Positions 26,684-34,325 of a DNA stretch of 64,000 bases are shown here, piece after piece. Position 1 is the stretch's first letter. Each line of letters starts with the position of its first letter. The notes beneath the pieces were generated by a model. The model made no database searches. It saw only the letters and a program-made list of their open reading frames with translations, and was not told the DNA's origin. The position numbers were made by a program, and so were the translations under genes. Source of the DNA: Paenibacillus flagellatus (GTDB taxonomy: Bacteria; Bacillota; Bacilli; Paenibacillales; NBRC-103111); NCBI RefSeq assembly GCF_003217775.1, contig NZ_QJVJ01000002.1, forward strand, positions 186,001-250,000, written 5' to 3'.

Positions 26684-28249
26684 ATGAACGGAAGGAACAG
26701 ATGGGTGCCGCTCGGCTTGACGGCCGTTCTGCTGGCGGGAGGGGTGCTCGGGGGCTGCGGCTCGGACGGCTCCAAAACAACGGGGAGCGCAGGAGGCGAC
26801 AAAAGCGCCGACGCTGGGGCGAAGGGCGGCGAAAGCCCGGCACCGGCGGGCAAGGTGAAAATCCAGATGGCGATGGCCGCTTCGGGGCTGCCGGCTCCGG
26901 AGGCCGACGACATCAAGAAGGCGATCGACCAGAAGCTGAACGTCGACCTGCAGCTGACGGCGATCGCCTCCGGCGAAGATTACAAAAACCAAATCCGCGT
27001 CCGTCTGTCGGGCGGCAACTATCCGGATCTGTTCTCGGTCGATTTCGCCGACGTCAAGGAATTCGCGGACAAGGGGCTGCTGCTCGACCTGACGCCCTAC
27101 ATGGACAAGGAGCTGAAGCCGGCGAAAGATTTCGTCGTCGGCCTTACGCCGAACATCATGAAGAAGGTGAACGTGAACAACAAGCTGTACGCCGTGCCGC
27201 GCGTCGGCGACGTGCCGTTCTCCACGATGTGGGTGCGCAAAGACTGGCTCGACAAGCTGGGATTGAAGGCGCCGACCAATCTGGACGAGTTTTTGGCGGT
27301 GGCGAAGGCGTTCACCGAGCAGGATCCGGACGGCAACGGCAAGAAGGACACGTACGGCATCACGGGAGCGAAGCTGGACGGCTTCGCCACGGTATTCGGC
27401 GCGCACGGCGTCGGCCTGCCGGGCACGTTCTACGAGAAAAACGGAAAGGTCACGAACGCGTATTACGATCCCGGCATGCCGGAGGCGCTAAAATATATCA
27501 AATCTCTGTTCGACGCCGGCGTCGTCGATCCGGAAATTATGACGAACAAAGGGAACGTCGAGGTGCAGAAGGCGTTCCAGGGGAAAGCCGGACTCATCTT
27601 CAAGGGCTGGACGGACATCGCGAAGGACGAATTCGTCGCCCAGTACAAGGCGATCAACCCGAAGGCCGACTGGGTGCAGATGACGGCGCTGAAAGGGCCC
27701 GGCGGACAGTTCGACGGCTCCTACGATTACGACCGGCCGTCGCGCTACTGGGTCATCCCGAAGGCGCTGGAGAAAGACAAGGCGAAGCTGCAAAAGGTGT
27801 TCGACCTGATCAACTACGTCTCCGGCAAAGAAGGCAACACGCTCGTCATGTACGGAATCGAAGGGAAGCATTACAACATGAAGGACGGCAAAGTCGTGCC
27901 GACCGACCTGATGGCGAAGGAAGGCAATTACTTCAACCTGTACCAAATTACCGGACGGCCGAACAAGGAATACCTCGCGATCAAATTCCCGAATCAAGCC
28001 GCCGCCACCGAATTCGCGATCAAGGCGCCGCGCATCCCGTCGTTCGACAGCTCGGTCATTCCGCCGACGGGCTTCAACAAAGCGGATGCGGACCGGTTCG
28101 CGGAGGAGGAAATGATCAAGTTCGTCACGGGCAAGCGCCCGATCGCCGAATACGCCGATTTCCTGAAGACGTTGGAGACGACGTTCAAGTACAAGATGTA
28201 CGTCGACGAGGGCGAGAAGCAGATCAAGGAGCAAGGCTTCGTCAAATAA
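26684..28249 (+). CDS. Sugar-binding lipoprotein, LplA type
   Basis: A 521-residue solute-binding protein, the longer type that accompanies LplB/LplC. The signal peptide ends VLGGC, with lipidation at C25, then a low-complexity Gly/Ser/Lys stretch, then the binding lobes (GNYPDLFSVDFADVKEFADK; VRKDWLDKLGLKAPTNLDEF). ATG 26684 was preferred to GTG 26672 for its spacing to AAGGGTGGGG. It should capture an oligosaccharide for the two permeases upstream. The FAD oxidoreductase gene follows after 13 bp. Confidence 0.92.
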   Translation: MNGRNRWVPLGLTAVLLAGGVLGGCGSDGSKTTGSAGGDKSADAGAKGGESPAPAGKVKIQMAMAASGLPAPEADDIKKAIDQKLNVDLQLTAIASGEDYKNQIRVRLSGGNYPDLFSVDFADVKEFADKGLLLDLTPYMDKELKPAKDFVVGLTPNIMKKVNVNNKLYAVPRVGDVPFSTMWVRKDWLDKLGLKAPTNLDEFLAVAKAFTEQDPDGNGKKDTYGITGAKLDGFATVFGAHGVGLPGTFYEKNGKVTNAYYDPGMPEALKYIKSLFDAGVVDPEIMTNKGNVEVQKAFQGKAGLIFKGWTDIAKDEFVAQYKAINPKADWVQMTALKGPGGQFDGSYDYDRPSRYWVIPKALEKDKAKLQKVFDLINYVSGKEGNTLVMYGIEGKHYNMKDGKVVPTDLMAKEGNYFNLYQITGRPNKEYLAIKFPNQAAATEFAIKAPRIPSFDSSVIPPTGFNKADADRFAEEEMIKFVTGKRPIAEYADFLKTLETTFKYKMYVDEGEKQIKEQGFVK

Positions 28250-28262
28250 AGGAGGGATCGGT

Positions 28263-29564
28263 ATGAGCAAGCAAACGTACGACGTAATCGTGGCCGGGGG
28301 CGGTCCCGCCGGCATCGCGGCGGCCGTCGCCTCGGCGCGGCTCGGAGCGGAGACGCTGCTCGTGGAGCGGTACGGATTTTTGGGCGGAGCGGGCACCGCG
28401 ATGATGGTCAATCCGTGGATGTCGTACTGGGCCGCCGGCGGAAGCAACGTGCAGCTCATCTTCGGGGTGCTGCAGGAGCTGATCGAGCGGATGACGGCGA
28501 TGGGGATGTACGGCCACCCGAAGCAGAAAACCGCGTTCGACCCGGAGGCGCTTAAAGTGGCCGCGGAGCAGCTTTGTCTGGAAGCGGGCGTCAAGCTGCT
28601 GTATCATTCGTTCCTCGGGGAAGCGGTCATGGACGAAGCGGGCTCGCGCATCGAGAGGGTGCGGTTCGCGAACAAGGCGGGACTCGTCGATTTCCGGGCG
28701 TCCGTCTACGTCGACACGACGGGGGACGCCGACTTGGCGGGCTTGGCCGGCGCGATCGTCGAGAAGGGAAGGGCGGTCGACAGTCTGAGCCAGCCGATGA
28801 CGCTCAATTTCCGGATGGCGAACGTCGATATGGACCGGCTGCCGACCCGGCAGGACATAACGGAGAAATATATCGAGGCGAAGCGCCGCGGCGACATCGA
28901 CTGCCCGCGCGAGAACGTCCTCTGGTTTTACGCGAACCAGCCCGGCGTCGTCCACTTCAATACGACGCGCGTCGTCCGCAAGGACGCGACGAATCCGTGG
29001 GAGCTCACCGAGGCGGAGATCGAGGGGCGCCGGCAAGTGCAGCAGCTCGTCGCGTTCCTGAAGGCGGAGGTGCCCGGCTTCGAGGAGGCGTACTTGCAGA
29101 CGACGGCCCCGCAGATCGGCGTGCGCGAATCGCGCCGCGTCGTCGGCGAATATATGCTGACCGCGGAGGAGCTGCTCGCGTCCTGCCGGTTCGAGGACGT
29201 CATCGCACGCGGCGCTTACCCGGTCGACATTCATAATCCGGACGGCGAAGGGACGATTCTGCAATATTTGCCGGAGGGCGAATGGTACGACATTCCGTTC
29301 CGGTCGCTCGTGCCGAAGAAGATCGACAACCTGCTCGTCGGCGGCCGGCCGATATCGGCGACGCACGAAGCGCATTCGGCGATCCGGGTGCAGCCGATCG
29401 CGATGGCGATCGGGCAGGCGGCCGGTACGGCGGCGGCGCTGTGCGCGACCGGAGGCGTCCTGCCGCGCGAGCTCGACGTGCGGCTCGTGCAGGAGGCGCT
29501 GACGCGGCAAGGAGCGGTGCTCGGATTTTCGGACGCGGCGGCCGAGACGGCGGCGGCGGAGTAA
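28263..29564 (+). CDS. FAD-dependent oxidoreductase (FAD_oxidored family)
   Basis: A 433-residue flavoprotein. The dinucleotide-binding motif GGGPAGIAAA lies at residues 12-21, followed by LVERYGFLGGAGT. A second FAD contact, GGRPISATHEAHSAIRVQPI, lies near the C-terminus. Proteins of this kind often occur in carbohydrate operons of Paenibacillaceae, but the substrate is usually unknown. It is the last gene of the importer operon, starting 13 bp after the lipoprotein stop behind AAAGGAGGG, and a terminator follows. Oxidation of a hydroxyl or unsaturated group on the imported sugar is a reasonable guess. Confidence 0.85.
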   Translation: MSKQTYDVIVAGGGPAGIAAAVASARLGAETLLVERYGFLGGAGTAMMVNPWMSYWAAGGSNVQLIFGVLQELIERMTAMGMYGHPKQKTAFDPEALKVAAEQLCLEAGVKLLYHSFLGEAVMDEAGSRIERVRFANKAGLVDFRASVYVDTTGDADLAGLAGAIVEKGRAVDSLSQPMTLNFRMANVDMDRLPTRQDITEKYIEAKRRGDIDCPRENVLWFYANQPGVVHFNTTRVVRKDATNPWELTEAEIEGRRQVQQLVAFLKAEVPGFEEAYLQTTAPQIGVRESRRVVGEYMLTAEELLASCRFEDVIARGAYPVDIHNPDGEGTILQYLPEGEWYDIPFRSLVPKKIDNLLVGGRPISATHEAHSAIRVQPIAMAIGQAAGTAAALCATGGVLPRELDVRLVQEALTRQGAVLGFSDAAAETAAAE

Positions 29565-29577
29565 GGCGGCGACGGCT

Positions 29578-29618
29578 GGCGGCTTGCGGAGCGAAACGCT
29601 CCGCGGGCCGCCGTTTTG
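29578..29618 (+). terminator. Intrinsic terminator of the LplBC/FAD operon
   Basis: GGCGGC...GCGGAGCG AAA CGCTCCGC...GCCGCC forms a long stem with a two-base internal loop, followed by GTTTTGG. Confidence 0.7.
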
Positions 29619-29637
29619 GTTTCCGCCCGTTATGGTT

Positions 29638-30159
29638 TCAACGGATGCCGATATGGGATAAAAGCGGGCCGAGGACGGTCGACAGCGGGATGTAGAGGCT
29701 TGCCGCCAGCAGCAGCCAACGAAACGCGGTTTCCCCGGCCGAGCCGGTGTCGATGGCGAGGAACGAAGGAAGAAGGCGGATTTTCGGCGGCAGCGGCCAG
29801 AGCAGCTGCACGCCCCGGTCGTTCAGCAGGTCGATCAGCGGATGCGTCGCGTAGGCGGCGATCAAGACGGTGCCGTACGGCTCGGGCAGCGGCCGGGTCA
29901 ACAGCCACAGCACCGCCACGATCGCCAGCGAATGGGTCGCGGTGCGGTGGCGGACGTTCAGCAGCCGGAGCAGCGCCGACAGCGGGAACAGCGCCTTGGC
30001 CATCGTCGAGCCCGGCTTGTCGACGTCGGCCAGCGTGGCGACCAAACATCCGAGCAGGACGGCTCCGGCCGCCTCCCAGGACAGCAGAGGGACGTTTTGC
30101 CGGACGAGCACCGCTTCGGCGGCGATCAGCCCGGCGGCGCTGTGCGTTTTTTGCAGCAT
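29638..30159 (-). CDS. YdjM-like membrane protein (metal-dependent hydrolase family)
   Basis: A 173-residue membrane protein with four or more hydrophobic helices. The family hallmarks are TH near the N-terminus (MLQKTHSAAG), a polar DVDKPGS segment, HRTATHS and ATHPLIDLLND, which may bind a metal. In other bacteria the family includes LexA-controlled YdjM and is called inner-membrane hydrolase, though its activity is not well established. AGGAG precedes the ATG, and a good promoter lies 46 bp upstream. It is a single gene, convergent with the FAD oxidoreductase operon. Confidence 0.8.
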   Translation of the reverse strand: MLQKTHSAAGLIAAEAVLVRQNVPLLSWEAAGAVLLGCLVATLADVDKPGSTMAKALFPLSALLRLLNVRHRTATHSLAIVAVLWLLTRPLPEPYGTVLIAAYATHPLIDLLNDRGVQLLWPLPPKIRLLPSFLAIDTGSAGETAFRWLLLAASLYIPLSTVLGPLLSHIGIR

Positions 30160-30204
30160 GTCGAAAATCTCCTCGTCGTATGGATAATTGCGGGAACAGG
30201 AGGA

Positions 30205-30233
30205 ATTATACTTGCTTCGCGCGGGAAGGGCAA
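30205..30233 (-). promoter_or_regulatory. Sigma-A-type promoter of the YdjM-like gene
   Basis: On the minus strand TTGCCC and a perfect TATAAT are separated by 17 bp. Confidence 0.65.
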
Positions 30234-30247
30234 CCCGGCCGCCGCGC

Positions 30248-30276
30248 TTTTCATCCCGGCCGCGATTTGGTAAAAT
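30248..30276 (+). promoter_or_regulatory. Promoter of the riboswitch-folD transcript
   Basis: TTTTCA and TAAAAT are spaced by 17 bp. Transcription from here would begin a few bases before the ZTP aptamer. Confidence 0.5.
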
Positions 30277-30289
30277 ACAGGGAGAATCA

Positions 30290-30370
30290 CGTCCGCGCGT
30301 AACTGGCGAATCGGTGGGTTACCACGAGGGAGCGCACGGAAGGGACATGACCGCTCGCCTGGGTAAAGTG
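30290..30370 (+). promoter_or_regulatory. ZTP (pfl) riboswitch aptamer
   Basis: The leader contains the conserved blocks of the ZTP/ZMP riboswitch in order: CGTAACTGGCG, the GTGG-GTTA-CCAC hairpin, GAGGGAGCG, and after a variable linker the CCGCTCGCCTGGG block that closes the pseudoknot. Known members sense ZTP or ZMP, which accumulate when 10-formyl-THF is short, and turn on folate and purine genes (established knowledge). The gene behind it is a FolD fusion, the expected target. A terminator hairpin follows immediately, so control is probably by transcription attenuation, with ligand binding allowing readthrough. Confidence 0.85.
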
Positions 30371-30411
30371 TCCGGAGAACCGCTGACGGCGGCCGCTTCG
30401 GATGCTTTTTT
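30371..30411 (+). terminator. Riboswitch-controlled terminator
   Basis: TCCGGAG (30371-30377) pairs with CTTCGGA (30396-30402), with an inner CCGC/GCGG stem, followed by TGCTTTTTT. It lies between the aptamer and the FolD start codon, the standard position for an expression platform. Confidence 0.75.
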
Positions 30412-30470
30412 CGTTTATTCGGCGTTCGAAGCGGAAGCGGCCGCAGCGTGCCAATTCGGAGGGGATCGGA

Positions 30471-32027
30471 ATGGGAATTCGATTGAGTGCGAAAGAAGCG
30501 GCCGAGCGCGTGCGCGAAGCCGTCGCGGCGGAAGCGGCTCGGCTGAGGGAGGCGGGAATCGTGCCGAAGGTGGCGGCGCTCGTCGTGGAGGGCGATCCGG
30601 CCTCGGCCTATTACGCGGAGACGAAGCGGAAGCTGGCGGGCAAGCTCGGCATCGCGTTCGAGCTGAAGACGATGCCGGCGACGGCGGCGGAAGCCGAGCT
30701 GGTCCGGATCGTAGCCGACTGGAGCCGGGACGAGTCGGTGCACGGCGTCATGCTCGAGCTGCCGCTGCCGGCTCACGTCTCCGCGGCGGCGGTCGCGGCG
30801 GCGATCGATCCGCTCAAGGATGTCGACGGCGTGACGCCGGCGAACCGGCTGGCGGCGATGACCGGCGAAGCCGGGCTGTACCCGGCGACGCCGCAATCGG
30901 TCATCCGGCTGCTTACCCATTACGGCTACGCGCTGGCGGGGAAAAACGTGACGCTCGTCGGCCGGGGGCAGACGGTCGGCCTGCCGCTGTTCCACATGCT
31001 GCAGCGCGAGCAGGCGACGGTAACGGTATGCCACTCCCGGACCGCCGACCTGAAGAGCCATTTGGACCATGCGGATATTATCGTGGCGGCGGTCGGACGG
31101 GCCGGACTTATTTCCCGGGACATGATCCGTTCCGGAGCGGTCGTCATCGATGCGGGCATTAACGAGACGCCGGACGGCGGCATAACGGGAGACGTCGCGC
31201 CGGACGCCATCGAGACGGCGGCGGCGGTATCGCCGGTGCCGGGCGGGGTCGGCACGCTGACGACGGCGATTTTGTTCGAGAATGCGATGAAGGCGATCCG
31301 TCTCCAAGCGGACAGGCGGGAGGCGGAGAAGAAGCGCGGATCGTCGACGGACGGACGATTGGGCGCGCCCGGGCCGATGCAGCCGGAGACGCCTATGTTC
31401 GACCGAACGATTCGGACGTTTTTGCGGGAAGCCGGAGCGGCCGTGCCTACGCCGGGCGGCGGAAGCGTCGCGGCGCTCGTCGGCGCGCTCGGGGCGGCGA
31501 TGGCCTCGATGGCGGCCAACTTCACGACCGGAGGAAAGTTCGCCGACGCGGAGGAGGCCATGGAGGAGGCCGTCCGGCGGCTGCAGGGATGGACGCGCGA
31601 CTGCGAGGACATGCTGGAAGCGGACATCGCCTCGTTCGACCGGTATATGGCGGCGCTGAAGCTGCCGAAGGGCACGGACGACGAGAAGCGGATCCGCAAG
31701 CAGGCGCTGCGCGACGCCGTCCGGCAGGCGATCGAGGTGCCGCTCGGCCTGATGCGCGTTTGCCGCGACGCACTGGAGCTGACGGCGGCGATCGCCCCGT
31801 CGGTCAACCCGAACGTCGTCTCGGATCTCGGCATCGGCGCCCTGCTGTTCGAGTCGTCCGCCCAATCCGCCTATTTGACCGTGGAGATCAATTTGGCGGC
31901 GCTGGCGGACGAGGACGAGAGACGTTCGTACGACAAACGCGCGGCCGGGCTGCTTCGTGAAGCCGCCGCCCTGAAGGAGCGGGCCGTCGGCTCGGCGAGG
32001 GACACGATTTGGAGGAGGAACCGGTAA
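30471..32027 (+). CDS. folD: FolD-FchA fusion: methylene-THF dehydrogenase plus cyclodeaminase/cyclohydrolase domain
   Basis: A 518-residue fusion for one-carbon metabolism. Residues 1 to about 285 are FolD-like: Y48 and K52 in SAYYAETK, the LPLP segment 97-100, D119 in KDVDG, a Rossmann GRGQTVG near 164-170 and PGGVGTLT at 257-264. At the position of the catalytic Gln in VQLPLP this protein has Glu (E96). In studied FolD enzymes that Gln is needed for cyclohydrolase activity. Residues of about 310-518 form a formimidoyl-THF cyclodeaminase (FTCD_C/FchA) domain with PTPGGGSVAALVGALGAAMA. A lost cyclohydrolase step could thus be supplied by the second domain (inference). ATG 30471 lies 6-7 bases behind GGAGGGG. 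Controlled by the upstream ZTP riboswitch. Confidence 0.88.
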   Translation: MGIRLSAKEAAERVREAVAAEAARLREAGIVPKVAALVVEGDPASAYYAETKRKLAGKLGIAFELKTMPATAAEAELVRIVADWSRDESVHGVMLELPLPAHVSAAAVAAAIDPLKDVDGVTPANRLAAMTGEAGLYPATPQSVIRLLTHYGYALAGKNVTLVGRGQTVGLPLFHMLQREQATVTVCHSRTADLKSHLDHADIIVAAVGRAGLISRDMIRSGAVVIDAGINETPDGGITGDVAPDAIETAAAVSPVPGGVGTLTTAILFENAMKAIRLQADRREAEKKRGSSTDGRLGAPGPMQPETPMFDRTIRTFLREAGAAVPTPGGGSVAALVGALGAAMASMAANFTTGGKFADAEEAMEEAVRRLQGWTRDCEDMLEADIASFDRYMAALKLPKGTDDEKRIRKQALRDAVRQAIEVPLGLMRVCRDALELTAAIAPSVNPNVVSDLGIGALLFESSAQSAYLTVEINLAALADEDERRSYDKRAAGLLREAAALKERAVGSARDTIWRRNR

Positions 32028-32028
32028 G

Positions 32029-32284
32029 ATGGGACAAACCCGCATCGCCAATTTCGCCACTCACGGCGGCTCGAACGCGCAGGCCGTGATCGACGTTTGC
32101 GAGGACGGCCGGGCCGGAGGCGACCGCAGCGGTCGTCGTCGGCAACAATTCGAAGTCCGGAGCGTTGGAGCGGGCGAGGGCCGCCGGCATCCCCGCCCTT
32201 CATCTCGGCTCGGCCTTGTTTCCGGACGCGGAGACGCTGCAGCGACTCGTCCGCGAAGGATGCGCCGGGGGGCCGGACCGATGA
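32029..32284 (+). pseudogene. PurN-like formyltransferase fragment, frameshifted and truncated
   Basis: The first 30 codons read MGQTRIANFATHGGSNAQAV, a PurN-type start (usually ASGxGSN), behind GGAGGAGG and one base after the FolD fusion. Near 32108 the homology moves to the next frame, which reads ATAAVVVGNNSKSGALERAR and then AGIPALHLGSALFPDAETLQ, and stops at TGA 32282-32284. Removing one G from CGGGCCGG would restore a single frame. Even so, only about 85 of roughly 200 residues exist, lacking the catalytic Asn/His/Asp region. The gene is most likely dead. It lies where a folate or purine partner gene would belong. Confidence 0.65.
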
Positions 32285-33203
32285 CGGAAACGGACGGCGC
32301 CGGCGCCGATTCCGGGTACGAACGCGTATGGAAACGAATCCGGACGTCGGGGATCAGCACGGCGATCATCGGGCATCGCGAAGGCTGGCGGATGGCGGAG
32401 CACGCCCATTCCAGCCACGAATGCTCGGTCGTGCTGGAAGGAAGCGGGTACGTGCAAAGCGGCGGACGGACGCCTATGCCGCTCGAGCCCGGCCACGTCC
32501 TCGTCATCCCGCCGAACGTCCCCCACGGCTTCGGGACGGACGGCTCGATCCGGTTCGCCGTGCTGCAGGCCGAGCTGGCGGGGACGGAAGCGGAGGAGGA
32601 GTTCCGGCGGCTGGCGGGCGGCGGCTCGCCGCGACTTCTTCTGCTGTCGCCGCTCGACCTGGAAGCGTACGCCGCCTTGTTCCGGCAATGGTTGAGAGCG
32701 GTTTCGCATTCGGGCCGGGAGCGGGACCAGCTGGCGGGGACCTGGATTCGGCTTCTGCTCCTGACGCTGCTCCAAAGCGCCGACGGCCGAGCCAAGCCGT
32801 CTCGATCGCCAGCGCCGCCGACTACATCCGGGAGCGTCCCGGGGCGGAGATCTCGATCCGGCAGCTGGCCGGGATGGCCGGCTTGTCGGAATCGACGTTT
32901 CGCCGGCTGTTCCACGAGACGTACGGCGTATCGCCGAAGCAATTCGCACAGCGGTGCCGGTTGGCGGAGGCGCAGTGGCTGCTGCGGGCGTCGGCGAAGC
33001 CGGTCCGGTACGTCGCCGAGCAGACGGGCTTTCAAAGCATACACGCGTTCAGCGCCTGGTTTCAGCGAACGGTCGGCTTGACGCCGAGCGAATGGCGGAA
33101 GCGGCAGGGAGGCGGGATGGGCGGCTTCGGCACGGACGGTTTGGGCGGATCCGACGTCAAGGGAGAGGCGGACGGCACCGAAGGGCGCGGCGGCGAAGTT
33201 TGA
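32281..33203 (+). pseudogene. AraC-family regulator with cupin-like N-terminus, frameshifted
   Basis: From ATG 32281 the frame encodes a sugar-sensing-type cupin domain (MAEHAHSSHECSVVLEGSGY, then PGHVLVIPPNVPHGF) as far as about LLLTLLQSAD. Near 32780-32810 the coding signal moves to another frame, which holds the whole double helix-turn-helix (ISIRQLAGMAGLSESTFRRL; VAEQTGFQSIHAFSAWFQRT) and ends at 33203 with a Gly-rich tail. Loss of one base explains the shift. Without correction, a regulator without DNA-binding domain is made. It overlaps the PurN fragment by 4 bp, so both lesions lie in one decaying unit. Sequencing error is the main alternative. Confidence 0.7.
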
Positions 33204-33322
33204 CCGTTTTCGTTAACTTTTTCGGCGATTGGAGCAAATACGGGCATGCCTCGTCCCGGTTATAATGAGGTCGAACCGGAGGGAATTCGCGCTCCGGCAT
33301 ACCTGGGACGGGGGTGGCTTGC

Positions 33323-34207
33323 ATGAAGGTGACGATCGGCGGCACCGAATTGGAAATGGGCGGTCCGTATTTGACCGAGCTGCGCAGCTCGAACGACGTC
33401 ATGCACGACGCGGAGGCGCTGCGCGAACGAATGCGGGAGGACGGCTACGTGCTGATCCGAGGGTTTCACGACCGGGAAAAGGTGCTCCGGGCACGAGCGG
33501 AAATCGTGAATAAGCTGCATGCGCTCGGCAAGCTCGATCCGGCCGCGCCGTTGGACGAGGCCCGCATCCGGGAGGGCGGGAAAGGCGTCATGTTCGGCGG
33601 GACGAACGACGATTCGCCCGCTTATCTCGACGTCGTCAACGCGCCGGAGGTGCTCGATTTCTTTTCGGCCTTCCTCGGGGGCCCGGCGATGACGTACGAC
33701 TACAAATGGCTCCGGGCGGTCGCCACCGGCGGCTTTACGGGGGCCCATTACGATATCGTCTACATGGGCAGGGGGACGAAAAACGTCTTCACGCTATGGA
33801 CGCCCATCGGGGATACGCCGGTCGAAATGGGCACGCTCGCCGTACTGCTCGGCTCGCACAAGCTCGAGAGGGTCAAGGAGACGTACGGGCGGATGGACGT
33901 CGACCGCGACCGGACGGACGGCTGGTTTTCGCGCGACCCGCTCGAAATCGCCGAGAAGTTCGGCGGCCGCTGGGCGACGGCGGACTTCCGCGCGGGCGAC
34001 GCGATTTTCTTCGGCATGTACTTGATGCACGCTTCGACGGACAACAAGACGAACCGGTACCGGCTCAGCTGCGATACCCGCTACCAGCTCGCCTCGGAGC
34101 CCGTCGACGACCGGTGGATCGGCGCGAAGCCGAAGGGGCATACCGGCGCGGACGGCGGCGAGCGCGTCAGCATGGAGGAAGCGCGCCGACGGTGGGGGTT
34201 GGCGTAA
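33323..34207 (+). CDS. Phytanoyl-CoA dioxygenase (PhyH) family protein
   Basis: A 294-residue non-heme iron, 2-oxoglutarate-dependent oxygenase. MREDGYVLIRGF is the usual family start. HYDIVYMG supplies the likely H-x-D iron ligands, and the distal His is probably in YLMHASTDN, with R in the NRYRLSCDTRY segment binding 2-oxoglutarate. The substrate is unknown: bacterial members hydroxylate small molecules, quaternary amines or secondary metabolites. ATG 33323 lies behind GGGGGTGG; GTG 33314 has no ribosome binding site. A perfect TATAAT at 33261 may be its -10 box, though no good -35 is visible. Confidence 0.82.
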   Translation: MKVTIGGTELEMGGPYLTELRSSNDVMHDAEALRERMREDGYVLIRGFHDREKVLRARAEIVNKLHALGKLDPAAPLDEARIREGGKGVMFGGTNDDSPAYLDVVNAPEVLDFFSAFLGGPAMTYDYKWLRAVATGGFTGAHYDIVYMGRGTKNVFTLWTPIGDTPVEMGTLAVLLGSHKLERVKETYGRMDVDRDRTDGWFSRDPLEIAEKFGGRWATADFRAGDAIFFGMYLMHASTDNKTNRYRLSCDTRYQLASEPVDDRWIGAKPKGHTGADGGERVSMEEARRRWGLA

Positions 34208-34269
34208 GCGGGGCGCGGCGAACTATTTTTTTATCCTTAACCGAAGCGGATCTTTCCATACAAAAGAGA

Positions 34270-34303
34270 AACCGTCAGGGACGATGCTCCCTGACGGTTT
34301 TGG
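34270..34303. terminator. Bidirectional terminator between convergent genes
   Basis: AACCGTCAGGGA and TCCCTGACGGTT form a perfect 12-bp stem with a six-base loop. TTTT follows on the + strand, and a T-rich stretch follows on the minus strand. Confidence 0.85.
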
Positions 34304-34325
34304 CGCGCACGGGGGGTTCCGGCGG

